From contig WNKI01000003.1 of NCBI GenBank assembly GCA_015350385.1, positions 3,560,155 through 3,624,154 on the forward strand: a stretch of DNA of 64,000 nt, written 5' to 3'. The translations under genes and the position numbers were made by a program. Below are positions 10,831 through 18,861 of the stretch, piece after piece; the first letter of the stretch is position 1, and each line of letters starts with the position of its first letter. The notes beneath the pieces were generated by a model, which worked only from the letters and a program-made list of their open reading frames with translations, made no database searches and had not been told where the DNA came from. The DNA comes from Aculops lycopersici (taxonomy: Eukaryota > Arthropoda > Arachnida > Trombidiformes > Eriophyidae).

Positions 10831-11688
10831 CTAGATGTTGATAACTCGGCTCAGCTTCTGTATTCTATTCAACAAGATGTCACCTTGCTTGATGCATCTC
10901 TGGTACTGGTCGTTTTTACTATCTGGACGATTTGTTTCGACAATTCCGCGAACCCTATCGATTTTGCAATGCAATCTGCCGGCCGCAATAAACTTGGCTA
11001 ACTCGGCTTCGATAAATTCGATGCTGACACCGAATGTCTGCGACATGTAAGTTAGAGATAAGCTACGGTAAGATCCGATGAGCTGGGTGTAAGCAAGGAT
11101 TCTCATCTCTCGCACGTAATACCTGTAGTGGGGAGCCAAATAACGATCTGACTTAAGGTAGCCTTCTAGCCAAGCTAATTTTTCAAAGAATCTAGCGTAT
11201 TGGCAATTGTAGAGAGAGAATAAGTATTCTTGAATATCTGGCAAATCGTGTAATACTTCCAAGATGCCCGAGCCCTTGATAACCTTTGTACGAAGTTCCA
11301 CTCTTGGTAATGCTAAAATGGAAGCGATTACAGTGTAACCAATGAATGTTTTATATTCGCACAATTCATAACAGGTAAACGTGGAGATAGTGTCTAGGAA
11401 AAGGTCGGCTGCTTGCTTGAAATCCCTGACAGCCATTGAGTACAATCCCTGATAAACCTTCAATCTATTCTTCCTATCCCAATCGCCACCCTCCTCAATG
11501 AGAGCCTTCGCTTTCTCCAAGTTGACCGCAACCTCTTGATAATTTAGTTCGAATAACTCTGTTTTCATGATTGCAAACAAGGCATCCAATCTTGTACCGA
11601 TAGACTCCATTGCCTTAGGCTCAAGATCCTTCTTCTCACCCTCGGCAGGCTCAGATGTCTCTTTCTTTGGTGCCTCCTTGGTCGCCAT
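10831..11688 (-). CDS. Rpn7: 26S proteasome lid subunit Rpn7/PSMD6, N-terminally short
   Basis: The protein is 285 residues, against about 390 in other animals. From about residue 30 it aligns closely with the family: the GGDWDRKNRLKVYQGLY block, then FKQAADLFLDTISTFTCYEL, then APHYRYYVREMR. The C-terminal PCI motif (RFIAAGRLHCKID, VETNRPDSKN) and the SRVI-type end are intact. Rpn7 helps assemble the 19S lid. The first roughly 130 residues of the usual protein are replaced by a 30-residue Lys/Glu-rich leader beginning MATKEAPKKE. The region upstream (11689-12007) is too short for the missing part, and the divergent MRGBP gene starts at 12008. Either the N-terminus has been lost, or distant exons exist. 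The single-exon structure would also fit a retrocopy; a full-length paralogue elsewhere would decide. Confidence 0.88.
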   Translation of the reverse strand: MATKEAPKKETSEPAEGEKKDLEPKAMESIGTRLDALFAIMKTELFELNYQEVAVNLEKAKALIEEGGDWDRKNRLKVYQGLYSMAVRDFKQAADLFLDTISTFTCYELCEYKTFIGYTVIASILALPRVELRTKVIKGSGILEVLHDLPDIQEYLFSLYNCQYARFFEKLAWLEGYLKSDRYLAPHYRYYVREMRILAYTQLIGSYRSLSLTYMSQTFGVSIEFIEAELAKFIAAGRLHCKIDRVRGIVETNRPDSKNDQYQRCIKQGDILLNRIQKLSRVINI

Positions 11689-12007
11689 TCTGACTTTTGA
11701 GTTGGATTATAAAAGTTGAGTTCAAATTCAATAGATGTCAATTTATTATCACGCAAATATTTTACTAGGATTGGAGAGGTTAAGAAGAGATTAATATTAC
11801 GTCTGCATACACAATGACCATTGGTTGTGGTATTTGTAACTTGCAGCACATCCCACGCTTTGTGTGGAAAATCCGACGTTCGCCGCGCGATGCATTTTTG
11901 ATTGTATTTTGAAACTCTCATTCGCAAGTTGTAACAACGAGCTTATTTGTAAGAGCCCTCGAGTTTAACAAACTCATTAGGCGCATTAAGGCAAGAAATC
12001 AATTATC
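11689..12007. promoter_or_regulatory. Shared (bidirectional) promoter of Rpn7 and MRGBP
   Basis: The 319-bp gap separates two divergent start codons (11688 minus, 12008 plus). No TATA box is obvious. Overlapping open frames on the minus strand in this gap show no Rpn7-like sequence. Confidence 0.5.
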
Positions 12008-12283
12008 ATGACATCAAACAAAATAAAATGGACGCCAGAAATGAAGCATCATCTATTGCAATCGATGCGAGGATATTCACCTTTTGGTATCGAGAAACAT
12101 TTACATATGATGTTTATTTGCGAAAAGTTTCGCTCAAGAACCGGAGTTCCAGTTACGGCTGACGTTCTATGGGATCAGATTGAAGAGATTTACGACATCA
12201 ACATATTAACAAAACAAGAGATGGAGAAGTTCTTCAAGCGTAAATCAACCGACTACTCGATACCGGCCGAGTTTGAGCCTTAG
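12008..12283 (+). CDS. MRGBP: MRG/MORF4L-binding protein (Eaf7 family), minimal form
   Basis: The 91-residue protein covers just the conserved Eaf7/MRGBP core: W(T/S)PEMKHHLLQSM, GIEKHLHMMFICEKF, VLWDQIEEIYDI, and a Pro-containing end (IPAEFEP). Family members are subunits of the NuA4/TIP60 histone acetyltransferase complex, where they bind MRG15-type proteins. Human MRGBP is about 200 residues, so the acidic/Lys-rich C-terminal tail is absent here. The ATG at 12008 is followed by WTPEMK within a few residues, as expected. The TAG stop (12281-12283) overlaps the opposite-strand TAA stop of Dishevelled (12280-12282), so the two transcripts must overlap in antisense. Confidence 0.85.
   Translation: MTSNKIKWTPEMKHHLLQSMRGYSPFGIEKHLHMMFICEKFRSRTGVPVTADVLWDQIEEIYDINILTKQEMEKFFKRKSTDYSIPAEFEP
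12113..12118 (-). terminator. Candidate poly(A) signal of Dishevelled inside MRGBP coding sequence
   Basis: AATAAA on the minus strand, about 160 bases past the Dishevelled stop. If used, the Dishevelled 3' UTR would be antisense to most of MRGBP. Confidence 0.45.
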
Positions 12284-13962
12284 GTTGTGAAAGTGTAATA
12301 ACTCTTCGAGCTAAAGGATTTCTTGGATATTGGATCCCTAATGTAAGCTTCCTTAAGCATCTTGATGGCAAATTTTTTTACGTCTCGGTTATTGTTGAAG
12401 CCGTAGACATTCCTCTCAAGCCACGTGATTAAATCTGAGCCTAGAAAAGCATTATGGATGTGTATTTTCAACCACTCCCTATCCTTGATCTCTAAACCTA
12501 TTTCCGGCATCTTCATGTGATGAATAATCTCTTTCATATCAGTGGTTCCACAATTTAATCTCAATCCGGTGTTTAGTCGACTCAAACCTGCTGAGGCTGG
12601 ACGGATGCAATCGGTGTCCTGGGCGTTGGAACCGAATGATGGGGAAGATGTCGCAGAGTTTGCGTGTTCATGGTGGAGGTTTGGTATTGTGATAGCCTGA
12701 GCATGAGCAACCCAAGCTGCAGTATCAATAGGATGGATAGCCTCTTTAGGGTCCACTATGCTGTCGACTGGATCATTTCTGTTAGATTCTACAAATTTCG
12801 CAACAACTAACTTCAATGGTCCTCGTTTGATGACGGCATCCTTCAGAACCTTGACAGCCCCCTCGTTGGAAAGCTCTTCGAGGTTGACCTCATTGACTTG
12901 GATGAGCTTATCGCCAGGTTCAATGCGACCATCGATTGCAACAGCTGAGTTCTCAGTGACTCCATCAACGTAGATACCTTCATCTACGCCATCAATTGCA
13001 TTGGCATAGATATGTAAACCTAGAAAGTTTTCATTTGTCAGCACTAGGTGAACTGTAATGCATTGGACGGCAGTTGCGTCGGAATATGAGGCACTTGATG
13101 CGGATGATGATGTGCTTGATGATCTTGATAAATCATCGATGATTTGATGTGATTGGTGCTGGTCATGTTGGTAGCCTAAGTAGCGGTAAGGTGAACTTGT
13201 TGAACTTTCATGTCTTGTCATGCTACGATGTTGTGAGTTGTGATGATGGACTGGTGGTCGTTCATTGTGATGTTTGTTCCGTCGCTGTGATATGAATGTG
13301 TCGCAAGTTGTCTCGGAGTAATTGCTACATGATATGCTGTCCTCGTCCGTTTCAGTAAAATAACTATTTGTGTCGATATCAGTTGTAAGAACTGAAGAAG
13401 AGCAGTCGTCGTAAGAAGTATTTGTATAAGTTAAGTTACAAGTGTCGATACCAGACTTCGAGGCCAACTCGTCGCCGACTCTACCAGGGGTCACTATCCA
13501 TGCAACAACTCGATTTCTGTAGGTGGGTAAAATGCTTTCATCCTCTTGTATCTCCTCTTTAACTATTCCAAATTCACTATCGCTTGACTTGAAAAAGTAC
13601 TTATAATTGGGTTGATTTAAGGCGGGCAGAGCCGATTTGAAGTCGCGCAAAGTTATCCTGTTGGCAGGCAATGGTATCTTGAAGATAACAGGTGTCCGCG
13701 AGTCGACGATTACGCAAATTTTTGTTTCGTCCACTTTGGAAGCGGGAGCTTGGCGCGAAGTGGATGGTATCTGTTCTATGGCATCATTATTCGCAATATT
13801 TATATTATTTGGACTACTTATGTAAGCCTGATGAGTTCCGTAGTGATCGGATGGACCAACAATAGTTGGATCGTGAAGCCGTTGGTGGACAGTGGCTTCA
13901 GTGGTGATCGGTGATGTTGGAAATAAATTTGTAGAGGCCAGTTGTTCTTGAGTGGCGAACAT
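12280..13962 (-). CDS. dsh: Dishevelled (DIX-PDZ-DEP), lacking the C-terminal region
   Basis: Three domains appear in the canonical order. DIX (about residues 80-158) contains TLRDFKSALP, KYFFKSSDSEFGIVKEEI and VVAWIV. PDZ (about 300-390) contains FLGLHI, GIYV, DGRIEPGDKLIQVN and a DAV helix. DEP (about 475-560) contains WLKIHIHNAFLGSDLITWL. The PDZ-DEP linker keeps the family DTAAWVAHA motif. Dishevelled relays Frizzled signals in canonical Wnt (through DIX polymerisation) and planar polarity (through DEP). Here the protein stops a few residues after the last DEP strand, at 560 residues. Other animals continue for 150-250 more, so the C-terminal tail that folds back on PDZ is absent. The start is a true ATG. 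The gene is a single exon, and its stop overlaps that of MRGBP. Confidence 0.93.
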   Translation of the reverse strand: MFATQEQLASTNLFPTSPITTEATVHQRLHDPTIVGPSDHYGTHQAYISSPNNINIANNDAIEQIPSTSRQAPASKVDETKICVIVDSRTPVIFKIPLPANRITLRDFKSALPALNQPNYKYFFKSSDSEFGIVKEEIQEDESILPTYRNRVVAWIVTPGRVGDELASKSGIDTCNLTYTNTSYDDCSSSVLTTDIDTNSYFTETDEDSISCSNYSETTCDTFISQRRNKHHNERPPVHHHNSQHRSMTRHESSTSSPYRYLGYQHDQHQSHQIIDDLSRSSSTSSSASSASYSDATAVQCITVHLVLTNENFLGLHIYANAIDGVDEGIYVDGVTENSAVAIDGRIEPGDKLIQVNEVNLEELSNEGAVKVLKDAVIKRGPLKLVVAKFVESNRNDPVDSIVDPKEAIHPIDTAAWVAHAQAITIPNLHHEHANSATSSPSFGSNAQDTDCIRPASAGLSRLNTGLRLNCGTTDMKEIIHHMKMPEIGLEIKDREWLKIHIHNAFLGSDLITWLERNVYGFNNNRDVKKFAIKMLKEAYIRDPISKKSFSSKSYYTFTT

Positions 13963-14385
13963 TGTAAGTTTAAGTAATTTTGATTGAAATATAAATATTA
14001 TTGATTATTACAGAGGCTGATTTGCACCTGACGGAGGAGTAGGGGTCAAGGAAAGATGGTGAGTAGAACAACACAAAAAATGGGAACAATCTGTAGATTC
14101 TTTGTGAACAAGTGTTTTTGTGTAGTTTTATGCAACTGGTTTGAGGGCTTTTGTACTAACGATGGTGTTTCTGCGCGGCGCTTGTGCGGCTTTCGCCAAA
14201 AATCTACACAAACACCAAGGTGCTTGTGGAAAAACATTTAACGTGCAATGAAAACATGCACTTCATTTCGCCATTGGATTAAAGAATAAATAATGATGTC
14301 CTTCAAGGGATAATACATTGGTGTAGTCGGGTTGATTTATTTTATTCTAAAGATATATTAGTGAAACTCGTTATACAGCAAGACG
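13963..14385. promoter_or_regulatory. Intergenic between divergent Dishevelled and NDUFB3
   Basis: The 423-bp spacer between two divergent ATGs probably holds both promoters. Short open frames at 14046-14241 on both strands are mirror shadows and show no family resemblance. Confidence 0.4.
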
Positions 14386-14889
14386 ATGAGCTTCATCAAG
14401 AAGATTGTAGATGATCTCAGAGAGGAGGCTTACCAGGCATATGAGGGTACAGCTCAAAAAAGATTGTCATGGAGGCACGCAATCTTGGAGAGTATCTTCA
14501 GACCAACTGTTCGATTGCCTCCAGGAAAGACCCCAAATAGTCATCCGCATCCAAATCTAGCTAAACTACATCTGCCAGAAGGTCACATTATATCAGACTG
14601 GAGAAAATACCGAGTGGAAGATCACCCTGCCCTGGTCAATTTTCAGAAACGTTGTCACGCTGCTGGACTTCACGACCCATGGCTTAGAAACTATGCTTAC
14701 GCCTTCTATCCTTCTAAAATGGAAAGAAGAAGTAAACTGGCCTTCATTACGACAGGTTTAGGGTTTGGTATTATAGCAGGTACATCGTTATTCATTGCCG
14801 AGAAAATATATGACCATTTTTTCCCTACTGAATATAAACACACACCTCTATACAAGGGAGACGGGCATGGTCATGATAAACATCACTAG
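14386..14889 (+). CDS. NDUFB3: NADH dehydrogenase (ubiquinone) 1 beta subunit 3 (complex I B12)
   Basis: The 167-residue protein ends with the B12 signature. DWRKYRVEDHPALVNFQKRC and GLHDPWLRNYAYAFYP match the family pattern of a short motif, then GLxDPW-RN. A single membrane helix follows (about residues 123-145, TTGLGFGIIAGTSLF), then a His-rich C-terminus. NDUFB3 is an accessory subunit in the membrane arm of mitochondrial complex I. Most homologues are about 100 residues. The extra 60-70 N-terminal residues (basic, ending before the HLPEGH motif) may be a lineage-specific extension or import signal. It is single exon and convergent with SMPD4, 134 bases away. Confidence 0.85.
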   Translation: MSFIKKIVDDLREEAYQAYEGTAQKRLSWRHAILESIFRPTVRLPPGKTPNSHPHPNLAKLHLPEGHIISDWRKYRVEDHPALVNFQKRCHAAGLHDPWLRNYAYAFYPSKMERRSKLAFITTGLGFGIIAGTSLFIAEKIYDHFFPTEYKHTPLYKGDGHGHDKHH

Positions 14890-15023
14890 AGTGGACTTAT
14901 CATCAAGCTATTCAATCAAGTCAAAATGATGTTAAACGATGAATGTAACTCTACAGTTAGATAAACGTATATTAGTTATTAGAAATTTAAAACTGTCTAG
15001 ATGTTAAATCACAAGACATCGTA

Positions 15024-17348
15024 TCAGTAGTTGAAGAAGATCTTCTGAGATGACGGATTCCTTGTCGCATTAAGGTTGGCATTGGAGATCCTTGAGGTCA
15101 AGTCCAATTCTGGTAGTTGGAGATCAAAGCAATGAGTTATCTTGTTAGTAGCAAAGTCCAAGTAGCCCTCGGCTGACTTCTTGTCTTTGTACATCTCACG
15201 TTCATCCTTAGACTCAAATCTTGCGTCATCAAATGAAATGAACGATTTTATCGAATCAAACCAGCCCCTATTCCTAACCTCTGTCCTTGTGTCCACTGAC
15301 TGACAAAAGTCCTTGATAGAAACACGTGACTTTTGTATGGCAACCAAGAGAGTTGTGAGATGTTGCTTCATCTGTGGCGAGAACAAAGATACATAGCTGA
15401 AGTCTGAGTCACTCTCTAAATTCAGGAGATGATGCTCCAAGGCTCCTATCTTGGTCTTGGGAGTCGAAACTCGGCCGCTGGCTAAAAAACTCGGAGCCAA
15501 TAGCTTGGCCTTCGAGGCATTGGGATCGATTGCCTTATTAGGGGTAGACGTCTTGAAGGGAGATTTTGTCGCGGTTACATTCATACTTTGTTCTAGGTTG
15601 TTCCTCAGCAAAGCTTCCTCTGCGTCACGGAGGAGTATTAGAAAGCTGGGTTGTGAGTATACTTTGATAACCCGGAAGAGCATCAAAGCATTTCGTGACG
15701 AGGATAGATCGAGCTGGAGAAGCCTATTGACAAAAAGGCTAAAAATAACAGTATAATATAGTAAGTTGTCTGAGATGAAATTCCTCCAATGGTTGTCTAT
15801 AGATGGGACATCAATTAAGGTTGTGCTTCTATTGCCGTCGATATCCTCAAAGTCATTTCCATCGCTTTCGATTTTGACATATCGCCATGGCTGAATGTAG
15901 CTCAACCAAGCCTCCAAAGGTTGTCTGAAAGTGTAGTCCATAGGCCATCGATTAAATGCAACCTTAATGAAGGTGTAGAGTCTTTTTTGGAGTGGATATT
16001 TGGCAGTCCATATGGCCTGCTTGATCTCGGCTAATCCCTGGCTGTTAGCGTGACTTAAAGGGTTGTAGGTAAATGTGTTGGAAAAGCTATGCAAATGCTT
16101 GATGACGATTCGTACAGATGTCATTTGATCAATATTTGCACTGTAGGGCTGAATATTTGAGACCGACAACTCGTCAAAGTTTGCTGAGCGCAGAATGTAG
16201 TTGGTTTTAGGAGCAGGTATATTACCAAACCATAACTCAGTTAGCATCAATAAGAATGTACTACACCGCCATTCAATAGAACCCAAATGCTCGCCTTGGC
16301 CATAGAGCATTGGTCCTGGCGTTGAAAGATATGATTGAGCTGTAGTTCTATTGAATGGTGCAGGTGGCTGAAATATTGTCGCCTTGAATAGAGATGGCAG
16401 GCCACTTTGACTACCTGTGTTGGAAGATTGGTTGTTGATATTGGCTAGGTTCAGAATGCTGCTTGTTGTTGATGATAATGATTGCCAGATTGATCCTTGC
16501 TGATTGGTGACTTGATTTTGAAATAAAGATCCTTGGTCAGCTCTCGATACCGTCTCGAGAGGCACAAAGTGATTGAGGTAAGTTTTGAGCAACGCAAAGT
16601 AGGCAGGTTCGTTACTTAGGGCGCCAGTATTGTCGTAAGTTGAGCCTGAGCTGTTCAAGATATACAATCCAAAGTGGAAAATATAGAACTCGAAGGGGTT
16701 CAGGATCAGATGACTTGCCGATACAAAACTTGTAGATAGGATCTTGTTGGCAAAGAAAGGTGGAGCAGTGCCATTTTCAATCATAGATCTGAAGTAAGTC
16801 GGGAACTTGGTTACTGGAAACTCAAATTTAGCCGACGTTTCGGTCATGAGTGATTTGATGAGAGCAAAGAGAACCCCCTCTGGATGGAGAAATGATACCA
16901 CAGAATCATAGTCACTACTGTTGAAATTCCTGGTTAGAGTTCTCAGATTCCATCCACCACTTGAATGGGGAGTTTCAGGAGAATCTGTTTGTGCGTCTAG
17001 GCCAAATATGTTTTCCACGATGGGCTTGAATTGGCTCAGGATACTTCGTGCCATATTGCAAGCGAATCTCTCCTTGATGAGATTATTCAATTCAAGACAT
17101 CTTTGCGACAAAGAAGGAGTCTTGAGTATCACGGCTAGCTGTTGCTCGACTGCCTGAGCCGAGAGGTATCGATTGTCGAATTGTTTTTGAGTTTGATTGA
17201 ATTGATTGAGTAATTGCTCTACCTTGTAAGGCGTATGGAATGAGTGATATGACGTGTTGAACGAATCTTGACGCTTATCTGGCGAATTGCCGCTAATATT
17301 CATGGGCGTCTCGTAGTTATTATGTGACGCCATGTTATCCCAAGACAT
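15024..17348 (-). CDS. SMPD4: Sphingomyelin phosphodiesterase 4 (neutral sphingomyelinase 3)
   Basis: The 774-residue protein matches SMPD4 along its length: the helical N-terminus, GWNLRTL, FEFPVTKFPTYF, LNPFEFYIFHFGLYIL, EWRCSTFLLMLTELWFGN and a W(R)YVKIE block. SMPD4 is a nuclear-envelope/ER protein reported to hydrolyse sphingomyelin to ceramide and to affect nuclear pore assembly. Human SMPD4 is about 830-870 residues and ends with a C-terminal hydrophobic segment. No clear membrane helix is visible at this C-terminus, so membrane attachment may differ. The start is a true ATG with an Asn/Ser-rich leader. No intron is needed. It is transcribed towards NDUFB3. Confidence 0.85.
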   Translation of the reverse strand: MSWDNMASHNNYETPMNISGNSPDKRQDSFNTSYHSFHTPYKVEQLLNQFNQTQKQFDNRYLSAQAVEQQLAVILKTPSLSQRCLELNNLIKERFACNMARSILSQFKPIVENIFGLDAQTDSPETPHSSGGWNLRTLTRNFNSSDYDSVVSFLHPEGVLFALIKSLMTETSAKFEFPVTKFPTYFRSMIENGTAPPFFANKILSTSFVSASHLILNPFEFYIFHFGLYILNSSGSTYDNTGALSNEPAYFALLKTYLNHFVPLETVSRADQGSLFQNQVTNQQGSIWQSLSSTTSSILNLANINNQSSNTGSQSGLPSLFKATIFQPPAPFNRTTAQSYLSTPGPMLYGQGEHLGSIEWRCSTFLLMLTELWFGNIPAPKTNYILRSANFDELSVSNIQPYSANIDQMTSVRIVIKHLHSFSNTFTYNPLSHANSQGLAEIKQAIWTAKYPLQKRLYTFIKVAFNRWPMDYTFRQPLEAWLSYIQPWRYVKIESDGNDFEDIDGNRSTTLIDVPSIDNHWRNFISDNLLYYTVIFSLFVNRLLQLDLSSSRNALMLFRVIKVYSQPSFLILLRDAEEALLRNNLEQSMNVTATKSPFKTSTPNKAIDPNASKAKLLAPSFLASGRVSTPKTKIGALEHHLLNLESDSDFSYVSLFSPQMKQHLTTLLVAIQKSRVSIKDFCQSVDTRTEVRNRGWFDSIKSFISFDDARFESKDEREMYKDKKSAEGYLDFATNKITHCFDLQLPELDLTSRISNANLNATRNPSSQKIFFNY

Positions 17349-17661
17349 GTTAATATAGGTTATACAAATATATTGTTGCTAATATTGTTGCTTATAGTAG
17401 AATTTGGACTTTCGTTTAATTGGAAATTAATGAAAGATTGGACAAACACAAAATAATTTCGACCATGTGACGAGTTAATGGGAAGAAAAGAACAACACGT
17501 TTTTGAGCGAGCGCTTTTGCGCACGAGTTCGAGCAAATCAGTGGCTAGCGCAGTCGTGTTATGATGAAGAGGAAGCAGTCTTTGGCTATAAATGAACTCA
17601 ACTACTCTTGGGCTAGTTTTATCGGAAACCGATTGCTCGTTTATTCGATGAGATTAGTGGA
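17349..17661. other. Short intergenic spacer, probable SMPD4 promoter
   Basis: No open frame of note. The poly(A) signal of the secreted protein gene lies at its right end (17640-17645). Confidence 0.4.
17640..17645 (-). terminator. Poly(A) signal of the 131-aa secreted protein gene
   Basis: AATAAA on the minus strand, 16 bases past the stop codon. Confidence 0.55.
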
Positions 17662-18057
17662 TTAGTAAGATATGGGGGCTTGTCCATTGTTGTATAACTC
17701 CATCCAGAGGATTGATATCTTCACCGGGCCGTAGTTGTTTCCGTCCGCACCTGGCGCCTTGTTGTACTCGACGCCAAACAGACCGCTCATCATGTTTAAG
17801 TTAAACCAGAAGTTGGTTAGTCCACCACGATGCTCCCACTTGAGGTCGAGTAACAATGGGATGTGCATTCCTATGTAACGGTTGTCATTTCGCTCGTTGG
17901 TCTCCAAGAGGGGCACACTTCCAAACGGGTTTGGAATGGTGATACCGAGATCGTCACGATCTATTGTAACCTTCTCCTGACTAACAACTTGACCTGCGAA
18001 CAGGCCGAAGGCCAATAATAAGGCATAGGTTGCATAGAAGCTGTATGACTTGGACAT
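17662..18057 (-). CDS. Secreted orphan protein (131 aa)
   Basis: A true ATG begins a clear signal peptide (hydrophobic residues about 9-24, with a likely cut after VVSQ or a little earlier). The mature chain is about 105 residues and without Cys. It has an IPNPFGSVPLL segment, a KWEHRGGLTNFWFNLN segment, and a beta-rich end (KISILWMELYNN). I do not recognise a family. A small Cys-free secreted protein could be structural, salivary or a carrier; the sequence does not say. A poly(A) signal follows closely. It is single exon, and lies on the same strand as Sec61 gamma but 600 bases away, so co-transcription is unlikely. Confidence 0.65.
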   Translation of the reverse strand: MSKSYSFYATYALLLAFGLFAGQVVSQEKVTIDRDDLGITIPNPFGSVPLLETNERNDNRYIGMHIPLLLDLKWEHRGGLTNFWFNLNMMSGLFGVEYNKAPGADGNNYGPVKISILWMELYNNGQAPISY

Positions 18058-18657
18058 CTTGAGAAAGGGGTTGCTGGTCTCGATTACGATCAGGGGAATT
18101 CCAGCGATTATTCAAGGTTTTGGATTGAAACTTTGAACTACTAACACTACTTCGATCACTTGAATATGAATAATGCGATCAAACTCGAAAAGTCTCGGGC
18201 ATAAATGTGCGATTGCGAGAGACTCGCAAGGTTAGTCATCATCAAGACTCGCAATCAAGGGGCTGAGACATGGATCAATATTATTAAGCGAATCGATATG
18301 TTGTATGACGCTGCTGAAAAGCGATGCTCTTCCCATAAGCTGCACCTGGATTGCATGTGTCTATCGAGGCAAATATTAATTAGCTTAATTGACAATGAAA
18401 ATGGTGATGCGGCGCAAACTCGTGGTGTTCGCCGAGCTTGACAGTCAACAAGTTGACGTCAATCAGTCTAGTTTACATATGATGCACGTGATGTGTTTTT
18501 GGGGACGTGTCTTTAGGTTGGAGTGTCTAGAATAATTGAAGTTGCTGAGGTGCACCAAAATTATCCTTCAGGAAGTTTTATTGCAGTGTTACAAATCCAA
18601 GTAAAATTTAATCGTCTTTGATCATAGATATATGATCTCAAAGACGGTAGATTCAGC
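18058..18657. other. Intergenic spacer
   Basis: Holds the promoter of the secreted orphan and the 3' UTR of Sec61 gamma. A plus-strand ATG frame at 18205-18441 (78 codons) shows no signal peptide or domain and is not called. Confidence 0.4.
18577..18582 (-). terminator. Poly(A) signal of Sec61 gamma
   Basis: AATAAA on the minus strand, 76 bases past the Sec61 gamma stop. Confidence 0.55.
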
Positions 18658-18861
18658 TCATGATACAATGATATTATTGATAGGAATGTGAATTAGTTTC
18701 ACAAAGAAACCAATGAATCCCATGATGGCAAAACCGATAGCGGTTGCAATTGCAATCTTCTGAAACTCCCGCTTGTCCGGCTTGGTACATCTCTTGACAA
18801 GACGAACCGAGTCCTTGGCAAATTGCTTGCCTGGTTCGATAAAGATACCTAGTTGCTCCAT
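18658..18861 (-). CDS. Sec61g: Protein transport protein Sec61 subunit gamma
   Basis: The 67-residue protein is almost invariant in animals: VKRCTKPD, EFQKIAIATAIGFAIMG and FVKLIHIPINNII are all present. Sec61 gamma is the tail-anchored clamp subunit of the ER translocon. It has one membrane helix (about residues 34-55) and a cytosolic amphipathic N-terminus. The open frame extends upstream to a TTG. The ATG at 18861 gives MEQLGIFIEPGKQF, which fits the family N-terminus and the usual 68-residue length, so it is chosen. A TACAG just upstream of the leader could be the acceptor of a 5' UTR intron. Confidence 0.96.
   Translation of the reverse strand: MEQLGIFIEPGKQFAKDSVRLVKRCTKPDKREFQKIAIATAIGFAIMGFIGFFVKLIHIPINNIIVS

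Noticed and set aside
18205..18441. 78-codon plus-strand frame with a true ATG
   Set aside because: No signal peptide, domain or splice context; composition is unremarkable and it lies in a promoter region.
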